Shown in pieces: positions 9,261 through 21,735 of a stretch of DNA of 64,000 nt; the first letter of the stretch is position 1, and each line of letters begins with the position of its first letter. This DNA is from Strigops habroptila (taxonomy: Eukaryota > Chordata > Aves > Psittaciformes > Psittacidae). The translations under genes and the position numbers were made by a program. The stretch covers positions 69,365,787 to 69,429,786 of the forward strand of contig NC_044282.2 of NCBI RefSeq assembly GCF_004027225.2. Reading direction: 5' to 3'. A model generated the notes under the pieces. That model was not told where the DNA came from. It worked only from the letters and a program-made list of their open reading frames with translations, and did not search any database.

Positions 9261-12200
9261 GACAGAGCAACTGGGGCTTCTAACCAAAAGGCTGTTGTAC
9301 TTTTTACCTGTACATTATGCTTTCCTACATGCTTGCAATCAGCATGTGCTCTGGTTCTGGTGGTGAAGACCCAGGAAAGAAACTAGAGCCAGGAAGGATT
9401 TGCCCACAATACACAGACAGCCTTAGGCTGATTTAGGACAGCTTACCATTCCAGACTAGTCACATTAGGTATTGATCAGCATAAATAATCATTCATACTG
9501 TGCCAAGATTAGTGCTCTTCTCACATAATGGCCTCATGAAACCAATTCTGCTGTTTCCTTTGCAGACCCTTTTTGGCTGAGGTTTTCTATACATTTAACA
9601 GGAAAGATTGCCCATGAAAACATCTAAGAGTGGATCCACAAAGAGATGCAGGCACCGAAATACATAATTTGTGGTGCCTGCGAATTTCCATAGCCCTGAT
9701 CCAGGTCTCAGAACTTCTCATTGAACATATGGGGAAAACCACAACAGACAGCAGGTATGGCAGCTATCCAGTAAGAAACACTGAGGAGGACAGTGGGACA
9801 TAAGTCCCATTCCTGTATGTATCCAGGTGGCTATGGCTAACGGGAAACCAGAGAGAGCCTGTTAAGTGAAGAGACAGGTAAGTACAGGAGATGGAGGAAT
9901 TATTTGCAAACAACCTGGGTAAGGGTGTACCTACCCTCTTATGGCCATTACACTCTTCCTTTTTTTGCTATTTGCTGATGATTCTCAAAGAGGCTAATAC
10001 TGCACTTTCATAGGCTGGGTCAGCTAAAAGCTCCTCAGTGTTTGGTACTTGCAGCCACATGGATTCTCTGTGCAAACTTACTTGCATTAAGGAATGGATT
10101 TCAAAGCAGCAGATCAATGCTCAGGAGAGTTGTTAGGGTGGAATACAGAGACCTCATCCAGAGATGAAAGGAAGAACAGCATGCAATAATGACAGAAAAG
10201 GAACTCATCAGCTGTATTTTCATTCATTGTGCCGTACCTGGCAAAAAAAAAAAACCAACCAAACAATACCAAAATAAAAAAATTGGTGTATTCAGTCCCC
10301 CACTTCAGTAATTTTGCTTTTAACAATACCTGAATTTGTATTCAATCAGTAGATCCTAAGCAAAGTATTTTTTGGACACCTGGTGTTTTTGACTGTGTGT
10401 GTATCCTTCAGTTCCTGGCCAAATACATTTCTGCATCACTGCTTGCAGGAAGATCACCTGAGGAGAGCAGAGCAGAGCCTGCCAGCCCCACATGTCTCCT
10501 AAACAAAGCAATAAATATGCATCAGCAACTTCTATGTACAGTCCTTCTTTGTATATTAGTTTCCCCTTTATACCACCTGTACAGACCACGCTGCATTTTA
10601 GCTAATCTGGGCTTTGCCATCCCCTATGCTACCCACTTCATGCAGCTTAACTGAGTCTGTTGGTTCTTCCTGTGCAGTTGGATATCCTCATTTCCCTGTT
10701 GCAATCAAGCTGGAAGGCATTGCCATTTGGATGTTGCTAAACAGGATCCTCCCTGCAACTTTAAACACATAGCCAGGAGAATTGTAATGAGGCACTTACC
10801 TGTAACCTCCAGCACATATGGCCAGCCTAACCAGCAAACCACTCCTTTGTTACGTTGGGTTTCTTTTACAACCTAACCCCATTTGAAATAAGCCATACTT
10901 ATTTCTTCCAGAGTAATGATAATGGATTTAGACCATCCTGAAATGAATTCAAGCTCAGTAAATGTTATGGCCCAATGAAGAGATGCACCTTTCTGGGCAG
11001 AGGAATGCAGCTTGCTTAGGAACCTGTGATAGCTGCAGATCTCCAGGTGGGAAGTTAATTTCCAACAGCCTGATTCAGCAATAAAGGAATACATACTAAA
11101 TCCTCCTCAAACCTTTCAGACACAAGCACTTCAGAAGCATTGAGAACAGATTAGCTCCCTTCATTATGGGCTCTTTCCAAACAGAAATCTCAAATCCAAC
11201 TGTTTTGCCTGAATCAATCTGTTTTTTACTGATTATATGCAGCACAGGGCTATATTTACATGTTTATTTAGTATAGCTAGGGGATCAACGGGGTGTAGAT
11301 AAAAGTGTGGAGGGGTTTCTGGGGTTACTCAGACAGGGGTAGCACCAGCATGGTTTAATGGGGGTGCTAGTTTGCAGCTCCCCTGCTCCCTTCTTCCTAT
11401 TCCTGAAGCAGGAAGGGGCTGAGTGATGGATAACTACCTGGGACACTGAGCAAGACCGGCTTTCCCTGCCTTTTCTTCAAGTGTTAGGGAGGCAGAAGGA
11501 AAAGAGCTTCTTTTAGCTGCAAACAATGTCCCTGCCACAATGATTGTTTTTAGGCCACCTTCTCTAAAGCAGGAGTGAATTTGGCTTCCTATTTCTTACC
11601 AAATGAAGAAAACCTACAACTAAGCAGTATTTAGGTCAGCAGGATCACATTTATAAGCCATAAATCAAATCCAACAGACCTTGAACACTTATTTGTAGCT
11701 TACAGACCACAACTTTAAAAGTCCTGTGAATCCTGATGCTGAACTGCTGGATTTTGTTTCTGCAGCATGTAGAAGGCTAATCAGGAAACTCCCCTGAAGG
11801 GGTCTGTCATCTGCCACAGTGATGTGCAGTGTGCTGACACAGCCAACAGCAAATAGCACATGCAGCATTTTGTTCACAAAATCCCAGCTTCTGTCACATA
11901 AAGCTGTATTAAGTAAATGATAGCATTGAGTTGCTGCTGTATTCCCTGGGTGCAGGACTTCTAGTCTTCTGCATGTAAGACTGACTTCATGTCTTACATT
12001 CCTATGTTTTGTCCTCATTACACATGGGCATTTTACTTTACTGGCTGTATTTTCCTTCCCTTTGAATCCCTAAATTCTCTTATGTGATGCTTTATGCCAC
12101 TCCTAAAGATGAAGTCTGGTGAGTATTTTTTCAGTTAGGGCAAGGACTTCCCCTTTTTGCACATGATCAGATTTTCAAAACAGAAATAAAATGAGCCTCT

Positions 12201-13839
12201 GCATGAGAGACAAAACAGCCTTAATGTGTGGGAAATAACAATTCTCATGAATGAAAGAATGAGAAACTGGTTATCCTCCCTTAAAAGGTAGTGAAGTGTT
12301 TGTCCTTTGGTTAGCAGATGAAGAGATGGGTTGAAACACATTACTGATGAATCCACTAGAATAAACTACAATTATTACTACTGCTGCTATTCTGAAGGAA
12401 TCCACTGCCATACAAACACTTACATTCAGGAGTAAATATTACTCAAAAATTGCAACACGTTCATGTGCATAATAATGTTTTGTATAGTTTGCATGTGCTT
12501 GAATTTGGAGTCAGGCAAGTCATGACCTGTAGATCTTTACTTTCCACATGACTCTTGTGAGAGCTTTCCTGTGTCTGCCTGATGATCAAAAGAGGGATTT
12601 GTAGCTGCCTGGGGTTCATGAGGACCTGGGCTGCAGTGACAAGCAGCCTGGCCAAGCTACAGGTAAGAGAAATGAGTTTATTTAGCCATCCACAACTGGA
12701 AAGCATTGAGCCTGTTGAGAAAGGGCAGGTGCTCATTAGTAATCACGCCAGGCAGGAGCAAGATCCACTTTGGAAGCACACAGGAAAGAGGAAGAGTTTG
12801 TTCTTGGGAGGTACCTGGAAAAGGAATAAAACCTTCCTGTTCTACACTGCCTAAAATATCCATGAGATGCACAGAGATCAAGTAACAGAGACACCATGTG
12901 ATGGAGAGATAGACAGGGCAGGAAGAGGAAAAATACACTGAAAACCCAGCACCCTTCCAAATGAATACATGTGGAAAATGGGCAGCTCAGTCTCCACAGC
13001 CTTTCCCATGGTGAAACACAGCAGCGGGCTCAGAAATAACAAGCCTGTCTGGGGACACCAATCATAATCTTTAAAATAATGGAGAAAGGGGGGGGAAATA
13101 AGGCTCCTGCTATGCTCTGTGGAAGAACGTGCAGGTGAATAGCAAATATTGCCCAACTGTGAATGGAAAGAACAAGAAAGGGCAATATCCCCTTGCTTTC
13201 CTGCTGATGGCTCACCAGCTGGGAAGCTGCAGAGGTTTGGGAGGGCAGAAAATGGATTCTCAGAGATCCCCCATGAAGTTGCTACATCTGCCTTCTTGGG
13301 AGAAAAGGGTGGAATTAGATCATTTAGGCCTTAATACATGATTGCCCTTCCTGATAATAAGTCCAACAGAAGTTACATCGACTGTATTAGGTCAAAGTTG
13401 GCTGTGTCCGTGCTCTGGATAAACTTCTGTTATCACCAAACAAGTAAACACCAGCCTCTCAAAGAGAGCTTCCAAGGAGTCCTACATCCCTCAAAGGACA
13501 GCTGGAAAATTGAGCTTGAAAGGCTACGTATTTCAGGCATTGCAGATAATTTAGCTGAGCTATGGTTGAGGCTGCAAGTACAGGGGGCTGGTGGCATGAG
13601 AGTGGCAGCTTGTGGAGCACATGTGGTGGCAGAAACACACTGAAATACCAACTCTGCTGCCTCTAATTGCATAAGTGGCTTCTCAAAAGGACGGGGAGAA
13701 ATATCCCAGGAAATTGGCTGTCTGAGGTTACCAAGATAATAAGTATTTTCAGAAATCAGCACCACTGCCAGAAAATAAAGTGGAAAACCTCCTCCATGGA
13801 AACTAGAGAAGGCAGAATCAGGAATGCGGGAGAAGGGAG
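9261..13839. other. Noncoding, nothing recognised
   Basis: No transposon tail and no recognisable exon. A poly-A run lies at about 10242-10253 within A-rich sequence to 10283. A G-run (about 13088-13096) interrupts purine-rich sequence near 13080. Frames of 60-110 codons on both strands at 11689-12018, 12461-13215 and 13338-13765 overlap each other and show no family signature. Confidence 0.5.
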
Positions 13840-14160
13840 AAAATAGAGCGATGAAAAAGCCAGATAAATGGTAAGGGAAGACGCTTTTCCTGAAACAGTC
13901 TACTGTGGGGAACGTGAAAATTAAGTTGGCTCTTGGAAGAGAGGAATCCCACCCAAAGCTGCTTTTCTGAGGAAGGGGATTATCTTGGCTTGGTTCCTTA
14001 CTGCTTGTAAACGCACAAGGGAATTTAATTAAGCATTGCTACTTTCCTAATTGTGGAGGCTATTCTCAGAGGCTCCCAAGACTTTCCAGGCTCTGCAGTG
14101 TCGGTCCAGAGATGGGATTTCTTAATTAACAGTAAGATACGGCAAGCAGCGAGGCCTGGG
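13840..14160. promoter_or_regulatory. Candidate conserved noncoding element
   Basis: Repeat-free block containing AATTTAATTAAGCATTGC and TTCTTAATTAACAG homeodomain-type cores, a GATTATCTTGGC GATA-like site and scattered retained CpGs (GACGCTTTTCC, AACGTG, AACGCAC, TGTCGGTCC). No coding frame spans it. Constraint is suspected from texture only. Confidence 0.22.
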
Positions 14161-15135
14161 TCTCGATGCCCTGGTCAAACAGCAGCTCCGTCAGTTTATG
14201 AACACTGACATAGTTCTGCTGAGATGGAGCCAGCTGAGGGATTTATTTTGCCTGTTCTGTTCCTGCAAACTTCACATGGAGTTTTCCATAGGATATGAGC
14301 ACAGTCTTTGCTTGCCCTGTTGCACAAGCCATCCTGCAGTGCTGCTCGGTGCTTTGCTCAGCAGGGGCCACATTTCACAGGCTATGCATCCCTTATATCT
14401 CAGCCTGTAAGTGGGAGGATGCATCAGTGAGCTCATAGGTTAACAGCATTCAGCTCCTCTGATGGAAAAAAGCCACTCTATTATTAATTAAAACTGGTTT
14501 GGCACTGAATGAAGGTTTATGATCTATTCACAGTCCAAAACTTGCTGATGTTTGGGGCACCACTGGTCTGTTCCTGGGACTTGCAAGTGTACATCTCCAT
14601 ACATAAAAGGCATCTGATTTTTCACAGGTGTGACTTCCAATTGAAGAAAGCCGACAGAGTAAGTGCTCAGAGCTTTCAGGGCTTGTTAAAACAGTCCAGC
14701 CTTGAAATTACATAAAGAAGGGGAAATGAAAAAGCAATTAAACCCCCTTTAGCCTCATTGAAAGCTTTTGCATTTTTCTATTCAGAAGTTCAGCCAAGTG
14801 AGCAATACAAAGTGACCACAGATCTGAGATGAGTAGAATAATAATATATCCTTATGGTAAGATGCAAGCCTTAGCCTCCTTCCCCTGCCTCCCCAGCCTT
14901 GACTGCCTTTCTGACTCTCAGATATTGTCAACAGAAATGTTGACTTCTGGGCTCCAGATAGGAAACAAAATACTCATGTTGGGGGTTTCATCACATCTGA
15001 TGCCTTTTGCAACAGCAATGACTCATTTGGCAGTGCATCAGCCCAGGGGACAAGGCTAAGACTGGAGACGTCCTACCATACAACCAAGTGGGGTAAGCAG
15101 GCTATTTGAGTTCAGGCACCTCGCGTTGTGGGGGG
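14161..15135. other. Noncoding, nothing recognised
   Basis: Frames at 14198-14410 and 14829-15059 are short and unsupported. No repeat was seen. Confidence 0.45.
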
Positions 15136-15175
15136 CTGTTACCAAACCACTTGATAGCAGTGGTTTGGGTAACAG
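15136..15175. repeat. Hairpin: 16-bp stem with one bulge, 7-nt loop
   Basis: Left arm CTGTTACCAAACCACT (15136-15151) pairs with right arm AGTGGTTTGGGTAACAG (15159-15175). The only irregularity is one extra G in the right arm. The loop is TGATAGC. The stem is shorter than a typical microRNA precursor (about 30 bp), and no flanking basal stem was seen. AACCACT resembles a RUNX-type core, so a paired binding site is another reading. Confidence 0.8.
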
Positions 15176-18100
15176 AGGAGGTGAACAGGTACCTGAACCC
15201 AGCAGCAAGCTCAGAACAGAGGAGAGGTCACTGAGATTTGTCTGCCGGCTGATGCTCATGTGTAAAATGTGTCTCAGGCATGTGCTTCAGCCAAGTGGGG
15301 CTGGTGGGATGACATGGACATGCTCTGGATATTGCATCCCACACCACTGGTACTGCTCAGCCCTACTGCTCAAAGGCAGAAACACTAATGCTACCCAACA
15401 GGACCACTGCAGGGTCTCTGTCTTCAGTGCAATCTCACTAGTGGGTATCTACTTTTGTAAACCAATGGACTATTCTTGCTGAGCCCTCCCCTACGCCATT
15501 CCTCCTCCCTAAAGACCCAACAACCTGAAGCAAACATTTGGAATTGAAATGTCTGTTTGAACAGTAAACTTGTTACAAGATAAATAATAAGGGATGAAGA
15601 GTGTTAGACAGATACAGGTATCATTACAAGCCCTTCCAATAACAACAACAGATTCAGACCAGTGTATCACGTCTTACACATATATCTATATTAATAGCTT
15701 GGACCTCTTCTAGGATTTGGCAGGAGATCTAAAGTTGTCTTAATATCTTTTTCTTGCCTCGTCAATAAAAAAGCCCCCCAACAACCATTAAGCAAGGTCC
15801 CAAGCTGTCATGAATTCTTACTAGACATACTGTAATTGCTATTGCAAAAGGAGCAAAGTGCAGAGACTATAACTGTAGAAAAATAAGAGAGAAGCTGTTC
15901 TGGAGATTTAAAGCAAACAATACCTGTGTTATGTCCTCTCCCCTCCACATGGCTCATGCCTGAATGGCTTTCTGCTATTGCTTTGTTTTTGCTTTTATTA
16001 GATCTGAGTAACTCATTGATTTTTTTATGGCATGACGTGATGGAATCTAAACTGACGTTACATTTCACTAATGTACAGCCTCCTTAAGCCAATATCAATT
16101 CTGTCGGGCAGGGGTTAGGTAGGGGACCTTCCCCTTAGCTCTGTCACAACCTCTTGAGTTTTCAGGATACTTATAAATAAATCAGACATTCACAATTCAA
16201 GCAGTGAGCTAGATTCTGAAGGGTTTCTCCTGTCCCACAAAAAGCAATTTTTACTGGAATGGTATTTCAATCAAAACTGACCAAGCATGACCTGATCCGG
16301 TCCTTTAATATCAGTAGAGTAGATATAAAATCTGATGAGAGTGCACTGGCTGTTTTCCAGAGTTTGGAAACATGCTAGTCTGTACATGTGAACTCACCCC
16401 CTGTGGCTACACTCATTCAGCCATTGCCCCTACCTTCAGCTTCATTTGAGACTGAGTTTCTCCACATGAACCCAAAGGCCAGTGGGATCACCTCTTTCAG
16501 CACAATAACCGGACATATAGACACTATTTAGGAGGAAGACCATATCATACATGGTGTATCTATCTTAGCTGGCTGGGCTTCCTTACTAACCCTTACTTCT
16601 CTGCTTTCCAGGGTAACACCAGCTAACCTGCACAACTAGGGTCATGGTCTTTCATCCCTTCTGGACTCCTTCATTTTGGGCAAGAAGGGAATACTACTCG
16701 GGACTTCTTGCGATAAAGTTTGTGGCTGTGACAAACAGGTCCTGAGGGGGAGGGTGAGCTTCCCAGAGCCCACCCATGAGGACAACCCACCTCCAGGGAA
16801 TTTTTGGCACATTAGTGTTACCACAGGACTGGGCTACACTGGCAGCTCATTGGCAACTGCAAGTAACTTCCTTGGAAGGATGCCAGCCCAGGACCAGGAA
16901 TGACAAATAGATTTCCACATGTTGTCAGGATGAATTTCATTTCTCAGTGTCTGCAGCAATGTGAATTTGAACTCGCTTGTCTGATGGACTAGGTAGAAAA
17001 AGCTATTATTTTACAAATACAAGACAGACCAGTCCATGAACATCCCTAATTACTATTATTATTATGTTTTACTGAGTCTGTTTGGACTCCCACACTTTCC
17101 TGTAGCCCACCCAAATTCTATTATCTGAGGTGCTTTTCCCACGCAGCATCTGTCAGTTCATCCCTAATAATGCACAAAGGTTTTAGCTTGACAGCACCCC
17201 CCCCTTTCTTCATTTTCTTGGCTCAGAATATGATGCAAACCAAGCTGAAGCCTTCTCCTGCTTCTGCCTCTGATGAAGCAGAAATCATCCTTTGGAGGCA
17301 GGGTTCAGAAATGGTATTCAATCAGAGCAGGGGGGAAATGCAGAGCTCTTTATCTGGGCTGTCAACAGGGCCACCAACCCCCACTGCATCTACCCCCTTT
17401 TGTTTGCAACTGACAGCTCCTTCCCACCATTTCTCTATATTTATATTGGATTAAATGAGTATATACGTGAAGCTCAACTGGCACACATCCAGATCAGAGC
17501 CTTGATGTGCATGCAGTTACAGATGCAAAATACTGTATTTCTCACCCAAAGTGACCCAACGTGGCCCCAGCAGAGCTGGCCTTGTGTTACATTTGCACTG
17601 GGGCAGGCCAGGAAGTCATTATATGATGCTTTCTGCCCCAAATCCACGAGGCTGAAACCTCCAGCTAATCACCTCAACCAAAACCACAAGGTCCAGAAGA
17701 GGCTTGTGGTCCAGCAAGATACTACAGGACAGTGTAAGGGTCCAGCAGTCACCCTTTACCTGGCCAATACTCTTAGCCTTCTAGCATCACTTACCCCCAA
17801 GTGAGTCTAAGAAGACGGAGAGTAACACAGAGCACCCGCAATCCCTGTGGTCTTCCTGGAGAGGATGCTCAGAGAAGGTACTCAAAACCACACCTAAGAG
17901 GACAGCTGGGATGAAAACATTTGTCCTTCCCTCCACCTCCAAGTTTGAGAAATTAAAAATATATATATAAAAAAAAAAACCCCAAAACTATCAAAATTCA
18001 GTCCTCAAGAGTAGGGAGAAAACTCCATACAATCAAGTCTGCACTTTCTTGGGTTTTTTTTCCCTCCTCCTAATTACTCAGCTCTAAAATGTCATGGAAA

Positions 18101-18791
18101 CAACTTTTTTTTTCCACAGCCATACTTACTCGGTAAGACATTTGAAGCTGAAGTATTATCCTAAAAAGAAGAAGGAAGCAGTGGGACTGACCTTGATCCT
18201 AGGCTTAAACTATCTTAAACTTAAATGCCAGTTCTCCAAGAGATCTCGAACGCATTACTCAGGCTCTGGGAAGTTAAAAGGGAAAAAAGGTAACTTTCTA
18301 CTTCTCTTGCAGTTGTGAGGATTAAGATGCTAGGGATTATTCAGTTCTTCAGTAATGTCCTTCATCATCGAGATCTGGCAAGATTAGGTGACTAATTTAC
18401 TTGCTGATGTGAGAAATGTTCAAGTTCAGAGGATTTTTCTTGTCCTTACCTGAACTCTCACTGAAGAGGAATTTTTCAACTGAGTAATGATTGACTCACA
18501 ACCAAATTATAGGTCTCAAGGGAAGGACATTTAGGGTTTTAATTCTCAACAGTCATGTTTAATTCCTCTGTGAAAGATGCTATGACACCAAAAGAAGGAA
18601 ATCAGTTACTCAGATTAAAAACAAGCCTAAAATTTTTCAGAAAGAATACCTTAAAAAGGTGGGTAAAAAAGCCAACATAAAGTAGAAACAAACCCAACAG
18701 CTAAGAAAAAGAAAGAAAAAAACCGAAAGTCACAGATGTGTGGGATTCATTTCTCTGATAGATTTTCTGCTTCCATCCACTGCAATTAATT
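15176..18791. other. Noncoding, nothing recognised
   Basis: Contains a short (ATT)n run at 17051-17064, an AT/A-rich low-complexity stretch at about 17955-17985 and scattered frames, the longest 170 codons at 17292-17804. That frame has no recognisable domain and no splice support, and it overlaps another frame at 17170-17454. No transposon was seen. Confidence 0.5.
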
Positions 18792-19115
18792 TTGGTCAGA
18801 TGGTTTGCATCAGGCTTATTTCTCTTGATCCCCAAGAGTCTGAAAGTTATAAGGCTGGGTAACGATCTTCAGCCCCTGAGAGGCTTTAACACAGTAATGA
18901 GTAGCCCTCTTTGGGAAAGCAGTGTGGATTTCATCACTAGCTTGACTGGTTTGAATCTGCAGAGATTACTTAAAATCAGAGACCTGGAACCTCTCAGGGG
19001 TTTCTCAACAGCCTCTTCCAAGTCCATTGTTCAGCTCGAGAATGCTTGTTTTATGGGATTTCCCTTGGAAAGTCTAACTGCAGGTAACATCATGAAAGCC
19101 ATGGAGGATGTCTGA
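18792..19115 (+). other. 107-codon frame with a paired peptide repeat / inverted repeat
   Basis: The frame begins at a TTG and ends in TGA. It encodes two similar octapeptides, DLQPLRGF (residues 25-32) and DLEPLRGF (residues 64-71). Aligned codon by codon, all eight codon pairs differ at the third base, and only the Gln/Glu pair also differs elsewhere, which looks like synonymous divergence. However, the core of the two copies is also an exact 11-bp inverted repeat (CCCCTGAGAGG at 18873-18883, CCTCTCAGGGG at 18990-19000), which can produce the same peptide on both arms by symmetry. No protein family was recognised. It is more likely noncoding than a gene. Confidence 0.2.
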
Positions 19116-21654
19116 GACCAAGAAACATCCCTTTCTCCCACGTCATGCTTGAGCATCTACACTGAGCAGGAAATTAATGATCCTTCTTGAATAGCTTCTC
19201 TAGAGGGGGAGTAATTAGTCATACTCTCTAATATTGCAATTGTAATAACTTTGATAAGAAATTGAATAGAGAAATATTGCTCTAAGACATTTCCTTGTAT
19301 AGCCCAAGGTACTGAACTGGCTTCTGGGTGTTTCTTAGCTTTCTATCCTATGCGCGATGGATTTGTGCACCCACAAATACCACCAGGAAAGTGACAGCTA
19401 CTTTATTGTATGGCTGGTGGCACTCCGTGGCACGCAGAAGGGCATAGCAGAGGTTGCCACTGTCTTTGTGCACCCACATCACTGCTGCTACTCTCTTCTC
19501 CAGCATTGTTCGTTGGATCTTTTTCAAGCATGTTCTTGAAGAGCACCTGAAAATTAGCTTTATGCAGCACAGGTAAAACTTTTAGAAGTACTGCAGTGGT
19601 GTCAGGAGGCCAGAACTCATTTTCAAAGCAGATTTGGGCTGTCATCCGAGAAGATATCTAGGTGCCAAACACCCATTTGGTGGAAGCCGTAGGCAAGGAT
19701 CTCAGTGCCTGAGGCTGAAAGTGCAGCGATAGCTCCAAGTGCTCCCAGAGGATCACAGACGTGGGCTAACTTTGTCACTGCAATGTTCTCAGCAAGCACG
19801 GTGTTGCAACTTGGAGGATAAGAAACCCAGGGCTATTCTGCATTATTCCTCTCTGAATAAAATTTTTATCCAATCCCAAACGTTCACTCCACTAAGATGA
19901 ATCACATTCCCATTCCTTCTCTATTGTTGACAGAGCTCATTTCCCCTATTGTTCTTCTGTAAATCAGGGTAATTCATTCAGAAATGAAATTCAGCCTGAT
20001 ACAAAGGCCTTGGCAAACCCAAGCGCTCTTGAAGAGAGAATGGGGGATGCCAGCCTTCCTAAAAAGAGGGAATTTCACTGTCACTTCTTTTGGCCAAGTT
20101 TCATAATGAATTTTGAAGTGAGCTCTCCAGAAACGCAGACTCTGTGCTTTAGTCCACCTTAGTTATAAAGAAATATGCAAACCATTATTTATTTCCTCCT
20201 TTTCCTTGCTTATTTTTCTCTGTTAATAATTTTAATTAACACCAGAATTTTTCAACAGCACGTCATCTCCTTTTTCATTACAGGTGTTAATTGCAGATTC
20301 AAATAAAAGGTGAAGAAGAAATTGAGGTAAACATCAAAAGAAGTACAACACTGCCGGATGTGTGGAAGAACAATTAATTGCATAGTTGTCTTATTAGGGC
20401 TTTGGTTGATTTATAAGAAAGTTTTAAAACTACTTTTTTGTATCCTCGTACCTATATGTATGTTTTTTTTAAGCAACATATACATGTCAAGCTGTTTTCT
20501 TCTTTCCCCAAAGAAATTCTTTCTACTCAGATGTGCCTTGTTCAGAACAGCTCAGTCAGATCCGAAGCACACTCAGAACCTAAAACCTGGTCTACATTTT
20601 TATTTTCAATACTGATTCTGGAAGTTTTTATCAGTAAGTGCTACTATTTATACCAAATATTGAAGGCTTCTAAAATCTCGACTCAATGAATATCAGATAT
20701 CTCTATGTACATCCATACATAGTTACACACATGTTGTATGCACATATGGGCACAGCAACGCTTTCCACTGATTATTATCCCAGAACCAAAATACCTTATT
20801 GAAATATTTAAGTATAGAAGTGAAGAATACAGAAGTACAGACCTTCACCTTACAAAGTGGACCAGCTGTAGCATCCAATCATAGCTCCCAACAGCAACAC
20901 TTTCATATTACTTAAAGGTCAGAAGAAGCAGGCAAACAACTCAGCAAAACAAAAATCCCTGAGGCTTCCCAGGACACAGGGAGGTTGGCAAGTAGGTGTT
21001 TCCCAACAGAAAGTAGGCATGTTAGCACTCAGTGCAGGGAGGAGATGGTACCCAGGGCTGCCTGAGAGCATACAGAGAAAGGCAAGGGCAGTGCTATTCA
21101 TCTTCAACACTTTTCTGCCCAGGGATTAGATATAGTTGCAGCCTCTGAAAGCTTAACCAGCAAGGACAAGGAGGTTGCTAGTCTGTGGCAGTAGGAGCTA
21201 CAACCTCTTTAGTTGCTGCAGCTAAATCCGCAGGCAGGTTGAGTGGCACGTCTGAGCCTTCAACCCTCACTGCTCACAGTCCTGCATATGGACATGGCAG
21301 AAATCAGTGCAACAGAAAAGCAGAGAAGACAGCTCGAGGTGAAAATCTCCAACTTTCCCAGCTTCACCTGCCAGAGCCTGTGAGCCAGAGCATCCCATCC
21401 TTGTCCTCAGGCATGCCAAAAACAGGACTACAGCATAACTTGGCTGCTGGTCTGATCTGCCTTCAAGGTGCATTATCCCCAATGTCATCCCTTCTGCTTT
21501 CCCCCAAAACTCATAAGCTCCTTAGCTACATCACAAGCAATGGAAGGCACTGGGTGGCCTGGCCAAGCACCATTCTACCCCTCCAGTGCTCCACAAGACA
21601 TGTCTAACATCCTCATGCTAAGAAGTCCTATGCGCCCTGCTGGGTTTAAATAGG
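19116..21654. other. Noncoding, nothing recognised
   Basis: An AT-rich segment at 20160-20700 includes an acceptor-like tract before 20284 (cctttttcattacag) followed by a very short open stretch and GTGAAG. This is too little to call an exon. The 140-codon frame at 21185-21607 has no recognisable domain. Confidence 0.45.
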
Positions 21655-21735
21655 ATCTGTCTGGCCACGAGGAGGGTTGGAACTAGATGATCTTTAAGGT
21701 CCCTTCCAACCCAAACTATTCTATGATTCTATGAT
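21655..21735 (+). mobile_element. CR1 LINE 3' tail (short)
   Basis: This is the last ~80 bp of a CR1 element in plus orientation: ggttggaactagatgatctt, then the aaggtcccttccaaccc core, then the terminal ATTCTATGATTCTATGA octamers at 21718-21734. Only the 3' untranslated end remains. It is the only CR1 copy here in this orientation. Confidence 0.92.

Noticed and set aside
9370..9440. Possible fourth MIR-like relic ('gaaactagagcc...gatttgcccacaatacacag')
   Set aside because: Only two short blocks fit the family order and the flanking boxes are missing.
17292..17804. 170-codon plus-strand frame
   Set aside because: No splice support and no recognisable protein family. It starts inside another frame, and the length is within chance for 64 kb.
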